Source of the DNA: Psychrobium sp051201665
Lineage (GTDB): Bacteria; Pseudomonadota; Gammaproteobacteria; Enterobacterales; Psychrobiaceae
Length of the DNA: 64,000 bases
NCBI RefSeq assembly: GCF_051201665.1
Contig: NZ_CP179210.1
Location: 682,001-746,000 of the forward strand
Direction: 5' to 3'
Below the pieces are notes generated by a model. That model made no database searches, was not told where the DNA came from, and saw only the letters and a program-made list of their open reading frames with translations. Below are positions 33,727-42,937 of this stretch, in pieces. How positions within the stretch are numbered: the first letter of the stretch is position 1; every line of letters begins with the position of its first letter. A program made the position numbers and the translations under genes.

Positions 33727-35094
33727 TCATCCCACGTGCGCTTTCATTGCTTCAATATTAATTATCCCCGAACGATTAAGAGTGATCTTAAAGCGTTGAG
33801 AATGCTGTTCACCTTCGCAAGTCTGCACTAGTACCACATTGATTTGATAACGACGCTCTACGCCTTGTTGACTTATTTTTTGTCCATCAAGGGAGTAGAG
33901 GCGGCCTTCACCTTTTTTCAAATAGCGAACAAAAGGCGTGAGATTAAACATTAGCTGTTGCTGGATCTCGTCATAACCGGGTAAAAACTTCTTCGCTAAC
34001 ACTTTAGTATCGCTTCGAAAATGTAGTAGTTGAGCATCAAGCCTATTTTGCTGACGGCGCTTGTTTAAGTGCTTCTTCACATTGTCTGGCAGCTCTTTAC
34101 TCTTAATATACTCTAGCCAAATGGTTTGTTTAGCCACCTTAGTCTTGGTGGCGCTGTTGGAGAATATTTGTTGCCACTTCGGCAGGCCATGTTGAATGCG
34201 TCGCCAAATTATTTGGGTAATATCATCTTTAAAGGTTTCACGTAACCCGTAAATGACGCCGAGCAGGGCAACGAGCACTAACGTGACTTCGGTAAACGAT
34301 GAACGCGCGTTTAGTACTAATGTCATCACAAAGGCCATGATAATAGCGGTAACACTGCCTCGAACAACACGCTTTAGGTTACGATTTAAATGGCGCATAT
34401 CCTTGTTAAATACCACGCCATATTCCATCAATCGCTGTAACAAGCGCATTTTGTTGGTAATACGGTTAGGATCGCCCAAGGTAATTTGAGAGTTAAACTG
34501 ATTACTGTCGCGATAGCTGTTTTCTTCACGACATAAATGAATTAACTGCTCTCTAATCTCTGCACTTTCAGTCGTTTTTGGCCCTTTGGCCAGTAATTTG
34601 AGAAATGACTGCTCAACGTGCCAACTTAGATAGTTATCGGCATTTTCATGGTATGACTTAAATTTCTTGTCACTAGGTGCGTTACGTCTGAGTTTTTTTA
34701 ACAGACCAATACTTTGCTCAGCGAGTTCATGAGCCATTGGGTAAAATTCATCGCTGTCTTTATGTTGCAACGTTTGTTTGATGTCGATGTCGAGCGCTGT
34801 TTTTATTTGATAAGAAAACAGATTCAAATTAACGCGATAATCATCTTGCTCGCCTTTTTTAGCACTGATGAATCGACTGCGAACTAGCGGCAAGTGTAAT
34901 TTATCGGAAAAATAAGCAGAGCGCGTTTTTATGCTGCTGTGGAAATAATTCGATTCGTCTAATGTTTGTGGGCTGATCCCCATTTCATTAGGCAGAGAAA
35001 AATATAAATCGATGCGTTGTTGAGTTTGCGGCAGCAATTGATGGCGCAGGGTGATAGAAAGTGCTTCGTCTTGACTGAGTTTAGTAACCTTCAC
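33727..35094 (-). CDS. Unrecognised protein with two central membrane helices
   Basis: 455 residues from a GTG at 35094; an in-frame TTG at 35157 would lie inside the neighbouring repeat, so it is not preferred. The N-terminal half is soluble, rich in basic and aromatic residues. Residues about 250-295 hold two helices (VTAIIMAFVMTLVLNA and VTLVLVALLGVIYGL). The C-terminal part ends in beta-like segments with ERRYQINVVLVQTC. I do not recognise the family. It is divergent from the SMC-like gene, so a link to that cassette is possible but unsupported. Confidence 0.7.
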   Translation of the reverse strand: MKVTKLSQDEALSITLRHQLLPQTQQRIDLYFSLPNEMGISPQTLDESNYFHSSIKTRSAYFSDKLHLPLVRSRFISAKKGEQDDYRVNLNLFSYQIKTALDIDIKQTLQHKDSDEFYPMAHELAEQSIGLLKKLRRNAPSDKKFKSYHENADNYLSWHVEQSFLKLLAKGPKTTESAEIREQLIHLCREENSYRDSNQFNSQITLGDPNRITNKMRLLQRLMEYGVVFNKDMRHLNRNLKRVVRGSVTAIIMAFVMTLVLNARSSFTEVTLVLVALLGVIYGLRETFKDDITQIIWRRIQHGLPKWQQIFSNSATKTKVAKQTIWLEYIKSKELPDNVKKHLNKRRQQNRLDAQLLHFRSDTKVLAKKFLPGYDEIQQQLMFNLTPFVRYLKKGEGRLYSLDGQKISQQGVERRYQINVVLVQTCEGEQHSQRFKITLNRSGIINIEAMKAHVG

Positions 35095-35120
35095 TAGTGA
35101 ATTGTTGTCCTTATATCTTA

Positions 35121-35389
35121 TATACCCGTTGCCAGTGAAAGTGCATGATTTCAGCAAGACGAGAAGCGTGCCAAATACTAGGCATAAGATGTGTCGTTAA
35201 GTCATTCTTAACCAATATCTTATAACAACGTAGTTGGTCGCTTATCGCCTTGCCCGTAGGGACCTCGGGTAGAACACGACTACTGCGTTATGATTTATAA
35301 TCAGGGAGTGACCATTAATTACAAATCATGCCTTGTATTCGAATCCTACCCGAGCTCTGAAACAAGCATCTTCAATGGTAACGGGTATA
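35121..35389. repeat. 269-bp MITE of a second family
   Basis: TATACCCGTTGCCAGTGAA at the left and the complement of TATACCCGTTACCATTGAA at the right are imperfect inverted ends. An inner pair (CTCGGGTAG near 35268 and CTACCCGAG near 35346) gives a second arm. TA at each outer edge could be a TA target duplication of Tc1/IS630 type. No coding capacity. It lies 26 bp upstream of the chosen start of the flanking minus-strand gene. Confidence 0.7.
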
Positions 35390-35539
35390 GCGAGTGTATA
35401 TCTATCTTAAAGGCACTGGCATCGCTTAGCAATGTAAAAGGGTTAAAAACTGAGTGACTAACCGCTCGCTCCTTGAATCGGATAAAAATCCCTATATGAT
35501 GGTCAGCTAATGGATTTTTATCACGTGTTTGAGGTTTCA

Positions 35540-38500
35540 ATGGCTAGCTTACGCCGCATTATTTTAATCAATACCCACTTGCCGGGTGTTGTCGAATTAT
35601 CCCTTGATGGTCACACTAATATTTGTGGCACCAATGCGTCGGGTAAAACGACTCTACAGCGCTTAGTACCAGTATTTTATGGTGAACTACCGAGTCGCGT
35701 TGTACCTAAAACACGTAGCAAATTTGGCGACTTTTATCTGCCGAAATCCAATAGTTATTTAGTGTATGAATATCAGCGAGAAGAAGGTGAACTTTGCCAA
35801 GCAGTGTTAACTCATAGTGCGAAAGATGGTGTGCAATATCGTTTTGTTGATGCGCCTTACGATAAAACGCAGCTGTTATATCAAGAAAGCAATGGCAAGG
35901 TAAAAGCGTTCGAACCTGACCAATGGTTAACTCAACTCTCTTCACTTGCGATTAAGCCGTCACGAAAAATTAACTCTACCAGTGAATTTAGAGCCATTAT
36001 CCAAAATGATGTGTCGTCATTACGTGGTAACACCCAAGATGGCATCAAGTTACGTCAATTAGCGGCACGCTATTCGCTCGTTGCACCGCGCCATAAGGTA
36101 CGCCATTTAGAGAAGTTAGTCAGCGCTGTTCACGCCAAAGAAGGCAAAATGGACACGTTAAAAACCATGCTAGCAGCTATTTTTGAAGAGGACGGCCTAG
36201 TTCAACCTACGACGAGAGTAAAAAACACCAAAGCCCGTGAGTGGATCAAACAAATGCGTCAATCGATGCGTTTGAGTAACTTAGAAGCGCAACACGATAA
36301 TGTCGAGCAAATTGCTACCAGTTTAAACGCGATAGAAGCACAATTGCTGCAATTAACGCCGTTATTAGCGCAAGATTTAGAGCAAGGTAAAACGCAACGC
36401 GCCGATTTTCAAGCCAGCGATAAAACGCTACGAGAACAATTAACGACATTAAAGAACAACTTTAATGAACAAGAAGCAACACTCAACAGTGAGTTGAGTA
36501 AAGCCAATGCTGAGCTTAAAACGACTGAGCAGCAGCTAGATGAGTTACAAAACACTTATGACACCTATCAAAACGGTGATATTGAGCAGCTAGCACTCGA
36601 TAATGATGCACTGCCATTGTGGATTGAAGAGCTTAACGAACAGCAAAGTCACTACCGTATTTTGTTGGAGCAGTACGGTGATTTAGAGCAGCAACTTAAT
36701 CAGCAAAAACTGACCCTTAATGAATCATTGGAGCGTTTAACTGTTAAAAACCGTAAACAGATACGTGAGATTGAAGGGCAGCGTGAAGATAAACGTCAGC
36801 AGCAAAGCGACAAAAAAGACGAACTGTCAGATCAATACCTCAATCGCAAAGAGCAACTAACGCAAGATTTTGATAGTCAGATTGCTGGCTTTAAACATCA
36901 ACAAATTGAACGCCAAGCGCAAATCGATAACATGGGGCCAACGGCTCAAGAGCAAGAAGATTTGAGTTTGAGCGATAAACGTCTAGAGCTTGCTCAAGAC
37001 AACTGGCGACAAACCAGTGATCTTCTATCTAAGAAAGAGCGTGAGCATCAACAAGCTCGCACTAGCCAACATCAAGCGCAAACAGCGTTAGAGCAAGCGA
37101 GAACTAATGTTCACCAGCTGCAAAAGAAACTACGTTTACTCGAACAGCAAATTAGCCCAGAGCAAGGCTCTTTACGTCATTACTTACGTGCTAATGTCGA
37201 TGGATGGGAAAACTCTATCGGTAAGGTGATTAACCAAGAGTTGTTAGAGCGTTTAGATTTACATCCGCAGGTGGGTGATAAACACAGCGAACTCTATGGC
37301 GTGGCGCTAAAACTTAGTGAAATTGATGCGCCAAGTTATGCGCAAGATGAAGCTGCACTGCGTATCAATAAAGAAGAGCTAGAGCGTAAAGCCAGTCAAG
37401 CAATGACAACACAGGCTGATTGTGAGACAGCGTTAACGCAAGCCCATAACTTAGTGAAAGAACTGAGTGATGATGTCGCTAAGGTCAAACAAACGCAAAG
37501 CGAGCAAGCTAACGAAGTTAACTTTGCTAAAGAGTCTAAACAGCGTTTAATTCAAGCCAATAAAGAAAGTCTGACTGCACGTCGTAAAGCGGCGAGTAGT
37601 GGCCTTGATGAAGCAAATATTCAAATTGCTCAACTGAGTGAACAAAAGCGCGAATCCTTAGCCACCTTAAAGGATGATCACCAAAGTCAGTTACTGGAGT
37701 TTAAAGCTGATTGGCAACAAGAAATCGATGTATTTAGTGCCCAAATTCAAGAGCTTGAATCTCAGGTTGATCACAAGCGTCAAACTAACAAAGCGCAGAT
37801 CAAGCAGCTTGAAGACGCCTTTAAATTAGAGCTGGCAGACAAGGATATTGATCCTAAAACGTTAGAGTCGTTAAAACAACGTATTAAACAGCTTGAAGGT
37901 GATATCAGCCGAGTGCGTTCTCGCCAAGATGAACTGCGTGAATACCGCAACTTTATCAATGTGTTGTGGCAAAAATCTCGCCCACAGTATTTAGAGCAAG
38001 AAGCAACCTTAAAAGCATTAATTCAAAGTCTGACGACTAAACTTAATCAACAAAAAACGCAATTTAAGCAAGCGCGTCAAAAGCTGGAAGATGAGCGAGA
38101 TGAACTGCAAGTTAAGATCAGTAGTTTAAGCAAGCTCATTGAGCAGCTCATTCCGCTTAATAGTAAATTAGCGCAATTGGTTATCGATCCTAATTTGGCG
38201 AAAGATTTAGCGCCAGTGCAAGGAGATCAAGACGAGCGTATAACTCGTACTACTCACGGTCTCGAGCAGCGAAGTAAAACTGAAAATAGTCTTAAAGATA
38301 AAATTTACACACTAGAAGCTGAATTATCTCAAGACGCTCAAAAGCAATTCCTTGATTTGATGACCAGCGAATTATCGCGCTTAGGCGACGATAGCGATTT
38401 ACGCGATCGTTTACCTATTTTTAGCGATTTATTGCGTATTTTATCCGATCAACAGCGTCAAATATTAGAGCAAGGCGAAACCATCGGTGGCGATTTACAC

Positions 38501-39211
38501 AAATTCTTTACCGTATTTAGTGATATTAATCGCCGGATCTCAGGACAATCGAAGCGTCTTACCGCAGCGGTGAGTGATGATCTAACACTCGATGGTATTA
38601 ATCGTTCTGAAGTTAAGATTATCTCAACTGTTGATGAGCTTAATTTCTGGCAACCACTTAAGCGTTTTTCTAGTTTGTATGAACAATGGAAAGATACGGG
38701 TAAGGAGTTACCAAGCGATGACTATATCAATGCGTTAAGTGATGTTGTTGACTTGCTGCGTGCTGATTCTAGCTATTCTATTGAATCCTTGTTGCGTTTA
38801 GAGCTGCACCTTAATGAAGGTGGCAATGACTTGGTGATCAAAAATGATCGCCAGTTATTAGAGTCATCAAGCCACGGTATGGCATATCTCATTTTATGTA
38901 AATTCCTATTAGCCTTTACCCGTTTATTACGTGGTGACGCAGACATTACAGTGAATTGGCCGATTGATGAAATTGGCACCTTGGCTTATCACAATGTTGA
39001 AAAGCTGTTTAACGCCTGTGACAGCAATAATATTTTCATTGTTGGCGCATTCCCTAATCCAGAATCTGATGTATTAACTTTATTTAAGCATCGCTATTTG
39101 ATTGATAAGCAATACAAGCGCTTGCAACGTATTGAGCCGAAAGTGAATCGTATTGAAGCGAAAATAGCGCAACAATTGCAACGTCAAAATGCTAACCAAG
39201 GAGCAATCTAA
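35540..39211 (+). CDS. SMC/MukB-like ATPase of a Wadjet/Mks-type cassette
   Basis: 1223 residues from the ATG at 35540 (GAGG five bases upstream). The N-terminus binds ATP: ICGTNASGKTTLQRL, Walker A at residues 30-38. Residues about 240-1000 are long coiled-coil arms rich in Gln, Glu, Lys and Leu. The C-terminus has a degenerate signature (SSSHGMAYLI, about 1109) and Walker B with catalytic Glu (ITVNWPIDEIGTL, Glu about 1144). This is the SMC layout, close to MukB/MksB/JetC rather than to RecN or Rad50; a zinc hook is absent. The length and GKT motif also fit DUF3584. It is the motor of a DNA-loop-extruding complex with the next three genes, and its stop overlaps the next start. Confidence 0.88.
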   Translation: MASLRRIILINTHLPGVVELSLDGHTNICGTNASGKTTLQRLVPVFYGELPSRVVPKTRSKFGDFYLPKSNSYLVYEYQREEGELCQAVLTHSAKDGVQYRFVDAPYDKTQLLYQESNGKVKAFEPDQWLTQLSSLAIKPSRKINSTSEFRAIIQNDVSSLRGNTQDGIKLRQLAARYSLVAPRHKVRHLEKLVSAVHAKEGKMDTLKTMLAAIFEEDGLVQPTTRVKNTKAREWIKQMRQSMRLSNLEAQHDNVEQIATSLNAIEAQLLQLTPLLAQDLEQGKTQRADFQASDKTLREQLTTLKNNFNEQEATLNSELSKANAELKTTEQQLDELQNTYDTYQNGDIEQLALDNDALPLWIEELNEQQSHYRILLEQYGDLEQQLNQQKLTLNESLERLTVKNRKQIREIEGQREDKRQQQSDKKDELSDQYLNRKEQLTQDFDSQIAGFKHQQIERQAQIDNMGPTAQEQEDLSLSDKRLELAQDNWRQTSDLLSKKEREHQQARTSQHQAQTALEQARTNVHQLQKKLRLLEQQISPEQGSLRHYLRANVDGWENSIGKVINQELLERLDLHPQVGDKHSELYGVALKLSEIDAPSYAQDEAALRINKEELERKASQAMTTQADCETALTQAHNLVKELSDDVAKVKQTQSEQANEVNFAKESKQRLIQANKESLTARRKAASSGLDEANIQIAQLSEQKRESLATLKDDHQSQLLEFKADWQQEIDVFSAQIQELESQVDHKRQTNKAQIKQLEDAFKLELADKDIDPKTLESLKQRIKQLEGDISRVRSRQDELREYRNFINVLWQKSRPQYLEQEATLKALIQSLTTKLNQQKTQFKQARQKLEDERDELQVKISSLSKLIEQLIPLNSKLAQLVIDPNLAKDLAPVQGDQDERITRTTHGLEQRSKTENSLKDKIYTLEAELSQDAQKQFLDLMTSELSRLGDDSDLRDRLPIFSDLLRILSDQQRQILEQGETIGGDLHKFFTVFSDINRRISGQSKRLTAAVSDDLTLDGINRSEVKIISTVDELNFWQPLKRFSSLYEQWKDTGKELPSDDYINALSDVVDLLRADSSYSIESLLRLELHLNEGGNDLVIKNDRQLLESSSHGMAYLILCKFLLAFTRLLRGDADITVNWPIDEIGTLAYHNVEKLFNACDSNNIFIVGAFPNPESDVLTLFKHRYLIDKQYKRLQRIEPKVNRIEAKIAQQLQRQNANQGAI

Positions 39212-39831
39212 TGATTGAACATGGCCCATTATTAGAAACCTTATTAGCTGGTGCGAGCATTTGTATTGTGACTGACGAAGAGGCTTATCGCCGCTTGTCA
39301 GACGAAGTGGTTCGCGAAGAATTAAATCACTTTTTACGCCCATTAAACCGCCGAGTTGCCTCGAGTAGTGACGGCAGTGTGTATTTTTTGGCGTATCAAG
39401 AATTAAACACCATGGCACGTGAACATTTAAGCAAAGAGTTTAAGCAAACAATTCAATCGCTGTTACCGCTGCTTGAATGGATGCAATTGGTGCAAGAGAG
39501 TCTAGGTCGCGATGGTGCATTAAGCGCTGGCGATACCATTAAGTTTCAAGAGTTTGCACTGCGCACTGAAGACAACCAATCGCTGCGTCAACGCTTTAAT
39601 TTACTCGCCAGCGATCGCTTTTTTAAGTCAAACAGTGACAACTTAGACTCTCAGCTAAAACAAGTATTTAAGCGTTTAAAAGAAACGGGATATTTACATC
39701 AACCTCATAAAGATCGTCAGTTTTATATTGTGACGGGCAAGATTGAGCAGCTGGTGGAAATGGTACGTTTTATTAAAGATGAGGAATCTCTGCCACTCGA
39801 TGATATGCCGCAACAAGAGTCGATGTTCTAA
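39211..39831 (+). CDS. MksE/JetB-like (KITE) subunit
   Basis: 206 residues beginning MIEHGPLLETLLAGASICIV, with AAGGAG seven bases upstream and a TAATG overlap with the SMC gene. The sequence is helical with winged-helix-like segments; EAYRRLSDEVVREELNHFL and LNRRVASSSDGSVYFLAYQE match the general form of MksE/JetB, which bridge the kleisin. The C-terminal HQPHKDRQFYIVTGKIEQLV looks like a winged-helix strand. The assignment rests mainly on context, size and this resemblance. The stop overlaps the next ATG by one base. Confidence 0.75.
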   Translation: MIEHGPLLETLLAGASICIVTDEEAYRRLSDEVVREELNHFLRPLNRRVASSSDGSVYFLAYQELNTMAREHLSKEFKQTIQSLLPLLEWMQLVQESLGRDGALSAGDTIKFQEFALRTEDNQSLRQRFNLLASDRFFKSNSDNLDSQLKQVFKRLKETGYLHQPHKDRQFYIVTGKIEQLVEMVRFIKDEESLPLDDMPQQESMF

Positions 39832-41081
39832 TGGTGCGCCGTAAATCGAGTGATAAAGATCAAAGCCCCCAAAGCCGTTTACACGCGCTGGGTGTCGCAC
39901 GCCTAAATTTAATAGGCAAGCACAGCTCTCAGTTGATGGATGCGTATATTAAAGGGCATTTTGACGAAACCAGTGTTAATGATTCTGCATTAGACAAACT
40001 AGTAAAAGGGCGCATTCTTCATCGCCCTGACGAAACACAGCCTTTGAGCCTGCGTCCAGATCTCAATGGACTCATTGCCAGCCTGACAGAAGATGAACGT
40101 AAACGCCAAATAAATGCTGATGTTGCAGGCCAACTTGAGCAAATTCGCACCCGAGTTAAGCATTTTACCGACGCACAATATCGCGGTGATTATGCGGGCA
40201 GTGAGCATCATTTCCAGTTGTTAACTGAGAAAGTCCACGACATGACAGGGCAGTTTAGTGACGCCATTGTTAGTTTGTGGAATCGTTTAAATTCCGACTT
40301 TGGTTTTGTTAGTAATTTAAGTGACAAAATTCGTGAAAATGAATTGGCACAAAAGCAATTGCGCCGCCTACTCGATGGTTTTGAACTGATTGATTTTAAT
40401 GAATTGATTGAACTGGCTCAAAGTAGTGGTCCGTTGAGGAAGTTATTGGTTAGCCAGCTTCAGGTTGTGATTTCTGATCACTCTAGCTCGTTGCTCGAAG
40501 TACAAAAACGTTTAGTAGAGCTAATGGCTCGCTTTAGACAACAACAAGAACGCGCGCAATTGATTAGCAATATGGCGGCGTTTTTAAAGCAGCACCCTAA
40601 CTTTCAAGTCGGTGATTATCCAAATCGCAGTAAGGTGCCTGAAAACATTAATGTTGCTGCGCCAATTATCGCGAGTGCGAGTGTCGCCTTAGATAAAGTA
40701 GGCGATCAGCAAGAGCTAGGCGATATTGTTCGCAGTCTTGAATTAACCACCTCAACGCCGGTGGAACCCTTGGTCAGTGGCGGTGAATTCGATCTTGAAG
40801 AAGTACTCGCCGTCGAGGCTAAGCATCAACAGCTAAAAGAAGACGTTGAAAACTTTTTTATTAGCCTGTTTGACGGTGGTAAATCTGTTAGTGCTTTGGC
40901 TTACTTGGAAGAAACAGCGCTTGATTGGGATGGTGAAACTTGGTTGTTCCAAGTGATTGCAGAATACGAAGGTCTTGCTCGTGATACCAGGCAACGCTTT
41001 GCATTTGAGAAAATGAAACATCCACAAAGCGCGTTTAACCAGTTAGAAATTATTGAAGATGTTCATTTGAGTGTAATTTAA
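39831..41081 (+). CDS. MksF/JetA-like kleisin subunit
   Basis: 416 residues. The first 40 residues (RLHALGVARLNLIGKHSSQL) and the following LDKLVKGRILHRPDE form a winged-helix-like N-terminus, as in kleisins that bind the SMC neck. The middle is helical, with coiled segments (QLEQIRTRVKHFTDAQYRGD, LLEVQKRLVELMARFRQQQE), and the C-terminal FFISLFDGGKSVSALAYLEE is a compact domain. It is larger than KITE proteins and the right size for MksF. The start overlaps the preceding stop. Confidence 0.7.
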   Translation: MVRRKSSDKDQSPQSRLHALGVARLNLIGKHSSQLMDAYIKGHFDETSVNDSALDKLVKGRILHRPDETQPLSLRPDLNGLIASLTEDERKRQINADVAGQLEQIRTRVKHFTDAQYRGDYAGSEHHFQLLTEKVHDMTGQFSDAIVSLWNRLNSDFGFVSNLSDKIRENELAQKQLRRLLDGFELIDFNELIELAQSSGPLRKLLVSQLQVVISDHSSSLLEVQKRLVELMARFRQQQERAQLISNMAAFLKQHPNFQVGDYPNRSKVPENINVAAPIIASASVALDKVGDQQELGDIVRSLELTTSTPVEPLVSGGEFDLEEVLAVEAKHQQLKEDVENFFISLFDGGKSVSALAYLEETALDWDGETWLFQVIAEYEGLARDTRQRFAFEKMKHPQSAFNQLEIIEDVHLSVI

Positions 41082-41092
41082 AGAGGCAATTC

Positions 41093-41986
41093 ATGGACGA
41101 ATTATTACATAAAGCAGCATTAATCGAATTAGAAAAAGCGCAGCGTAAATTACTCGCTGGTGGCGATGTAAAAGTTAAATCAAGTGTTAGTTGGCTAAAA
41201 AAATCATTAGCGTGGTGTGATGAATACGGCATTCGCCTAGGCCGTGAAGCAGGTGTCTTTTTTTACATTGAGCAACAAGGTATTGATGCGGTTGAACAAC
41301 GCTTATCATTACTCAAGCAAGGGACGTTAAAAGCGCATGCTGATGTTTTACCTGGCACTCGTGATGCCACCATTTCTGTTACTAGCAATGAGAAACTAGC
41401 AGCTAAGCTCCCCACTGAACATTTGGTATTGAGCGCTTGCCTTGATTTACCCCTACGGTTATCGCATCAATCGTGCTTCAACTTCACAGAAACACCGCCG
41501 CAGATAAATATCGAACTGGATATCCATACCATTGATTTATCACGCTATGATTATTTAATTGTGGTTGAAAATCGCGACAGTTTTAATCAATGGCACCGAT
41601 ACAAAGTATCCTTAGACATTACGCGTCCACTCGTGGTTTACCGAGGTCATGACAAATATCACAGTAAGGCATGTGCTGGCTTAAAGTCTCGTTGGTTGCA
41701 AGAAAAAGGGGCTGCCGGTCAAGTTTATTTTGGGGATTTCGATGTTCATGGGATAGGCATTGCTGTCGATGCTAAAGTCGCTTATCAACATTTATTGTTG
41801 CCTGAAATTCAATGGCTTAAGCAGCATTTAATTCAGCTTCATTATCGACAAAGTCAAACTTATGATGAGCGATTTTTCAGTCAGCGTTGTCCTATCGCAT
41901 GGCAGTCAATACTCAGTTTAATATTCGACAGTCAGGCTGCGCTGCGCCAACAGTGGATGTTTAATACGCCATTAGAATTACATTAA
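41093..41986 (+). CDS. Toprim protein, JetD/MksG-like nuclease subunit
   Basis: 297 residues. The C-terminal half carries a Toprim fold: the Glu in YLIVVENRDSFNQW (Glu159) and the DxD pair in VYFGDFDVHGIGIA (Asp215, Asp217), which resembles the topoisomerase VI/Spo11 A-subunit arrangement found in JetD and MksG. In Wadjet systems this subunit cuts small circular DNA after loop extrusion. The N-terminal half (KVKSSVSWLKKSLAWCDEYG) is helical or winged-helix-like. AGAGGCAATTC precedes the ATG, 11 bp after the kleisin gene, so it belongs to the same operon. Confidence 0.82.
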   Translation: MDELLHKAALIELEKAQRKLLAGGDVKVKSSVSWLKKSLAWCDEYGIRLGREAGVFFYIEQQGIDAVEQRLSLLKQGTLKAHADVLPGTRDATISVTSNEKLAAKLPTEHLVLSACLDLPLRLSHQSCFNFTETPPQINIELDIHTIDLSRYDYLIVVENRDSFNQWHRYKVSLDITRPLVVYRGHDKYHSKACAGLKSRWLQEKGAAGQVYFGDFDVHGIGIAVDAKVAYQHLLLPEIQWLKQHLIQLHYRQSQTYDERFFSQRCPIAWQSILSLIFDSQAALRQQWMFNTPLELH

Positions 41987-42508
41987 TTATCGCTTGCTAT
42001 AGATAGCTGCACCAACGTGACCCACAATGAACACGTAGAATGAATTTAGCATCCACATATGAGTTGTTCGAGCATCTGTAAACGTTTTCAAATCACCGCC
42101 TGCTTCTGAAAAGGACCAAGAGCTGAGTAAAGTGAGTGGGTGTTCGTAATTACTAATCATGATAACGCCAGTGGCGATCATGCTAAATAACGCGCCATAC
42201 ATCAATAGATGCGTAATAGTAACGACACCCTTGTGCAGTGGTGATTTATACTGAGGCTTTTTGTGTTTTTCCAACAAGAACGCAGACCAAAATATACGTC
42301 AAATAATTAGCGTTAGTAGTCCTAATCCCATCATCAAATGTATATTGATGGCATCTTGCTTATGAAGTACCGCACCTTTGATTGTGTAGTCTGTCGAGTG
42401 GATTTCAGCGTCCATAGTCGACACCATTCCCTGCATTAGCAATGCGGCTGACCAATGCAGAATACGATCGATAATGTACTTAGTTTCGTTGGGCGTTGAA
42501 TCTGTCAT
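41987..42508 (-). pseudogene. Cytochrome b561 gene with a nonsense codon and a MITE at its start
   Basis: The frame from 42508 reads RILHWSAALLMQGMV, INIHLMMGLGLLTLII, then TGA at 42299-42301. It continues in the same frame as RIFWSAFLLEKHKKPQYKSP, THLLMYGALFSMIATGVIM, and HMWMLNSFYVFIVGHVGAA to 41987. Four helices with the expected heme histidines are present, so a single base change explains the stop. The MITE at 42508-42664 separates the start codon from its GGAAG ribosome-binding site, now at about 42675. Both lesions argue that this diheme membrane electron carrier is no longer made. Confidence 0.85.
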
Positions 42509-42664
42509 ACCAATTGCATTAAATATTTGCCCACTTGTACTTGTTAAAATTAACTAAAATGGCGTTGCTCTCAATCCTAATAGCCAGCTATTAGTCAATC
42601 GAGCGCCTTGTTTTAGCTGATTTTCTCTACGCACAACAAGATCACTTACTTAATGCAATTGGTA
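42508..42664 (+). repeat. 157-bp MITE-like repeat, copy 3
   Basis: Identical to copies 1 and 2. It is flanked by TCA at 42505-42507 and 42665-42667. On the minus strand it entered between the A and the TGA of the cytochrome b561 start (ATGACA). Its terminal A recreates an ATG while the original ribosome-binding site AAGGAAG is pushed more than 150 bp away. Confidence 0.93.
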
Positions 42665-42826
42665 TCATTTTTTCTTCCTTGATAAGTTTTATACATAGCA
42701 TAACAAATGAAGTTTCAAAGTATACTGAAAGCTGTGAATGTTAGTTTGGCCGTTGTAACGCTAGATTACTAAATACGTACTTTTTGTAGGTAATATATTT
42801 CTTCATAATAAAAATAAAACGCTATT

Positions 42827-42855
42827 GCAAATGAGATTGGTTATTACTATTATTG
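42827..42855. promoter_or_regulatory. Possible Fur-type site upstream of the TonB receptor
   Basis: GCAAATGAGATTGGTTATT followed by ACTATTATTG has Fur-box character (12 of 19 positions match GATAATGATAATCATTATC in the first half). It lies about 85-110 bp before the receptor start, in an otherwise featureless AT-rich stretch of 272 bp. Weak evidence. Confidence 0.3.
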
Positions 42856-42937
42856 CGTTCCCGTTGTTAGTCATTGCCTGATGATTCGATTAATTAGGTA
42901 TAGATTACAAACAATTAGTCATTTAAAAGGAACAACA

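Noticed and set aside
35095..35157. Extended N-terminus for the 455-residue protein starting inside the MITE
   Set aside because: The start would be TTG with no ribosome-binding site and the added residues come from the MITE end. GTG 35094 lies outside the element.
31099..42700. A single integrative island or prophage carrying the SMC cassette
   Set aside because: No integrase, tRNA target, direct-repeat ends or phage structural genes are visible.
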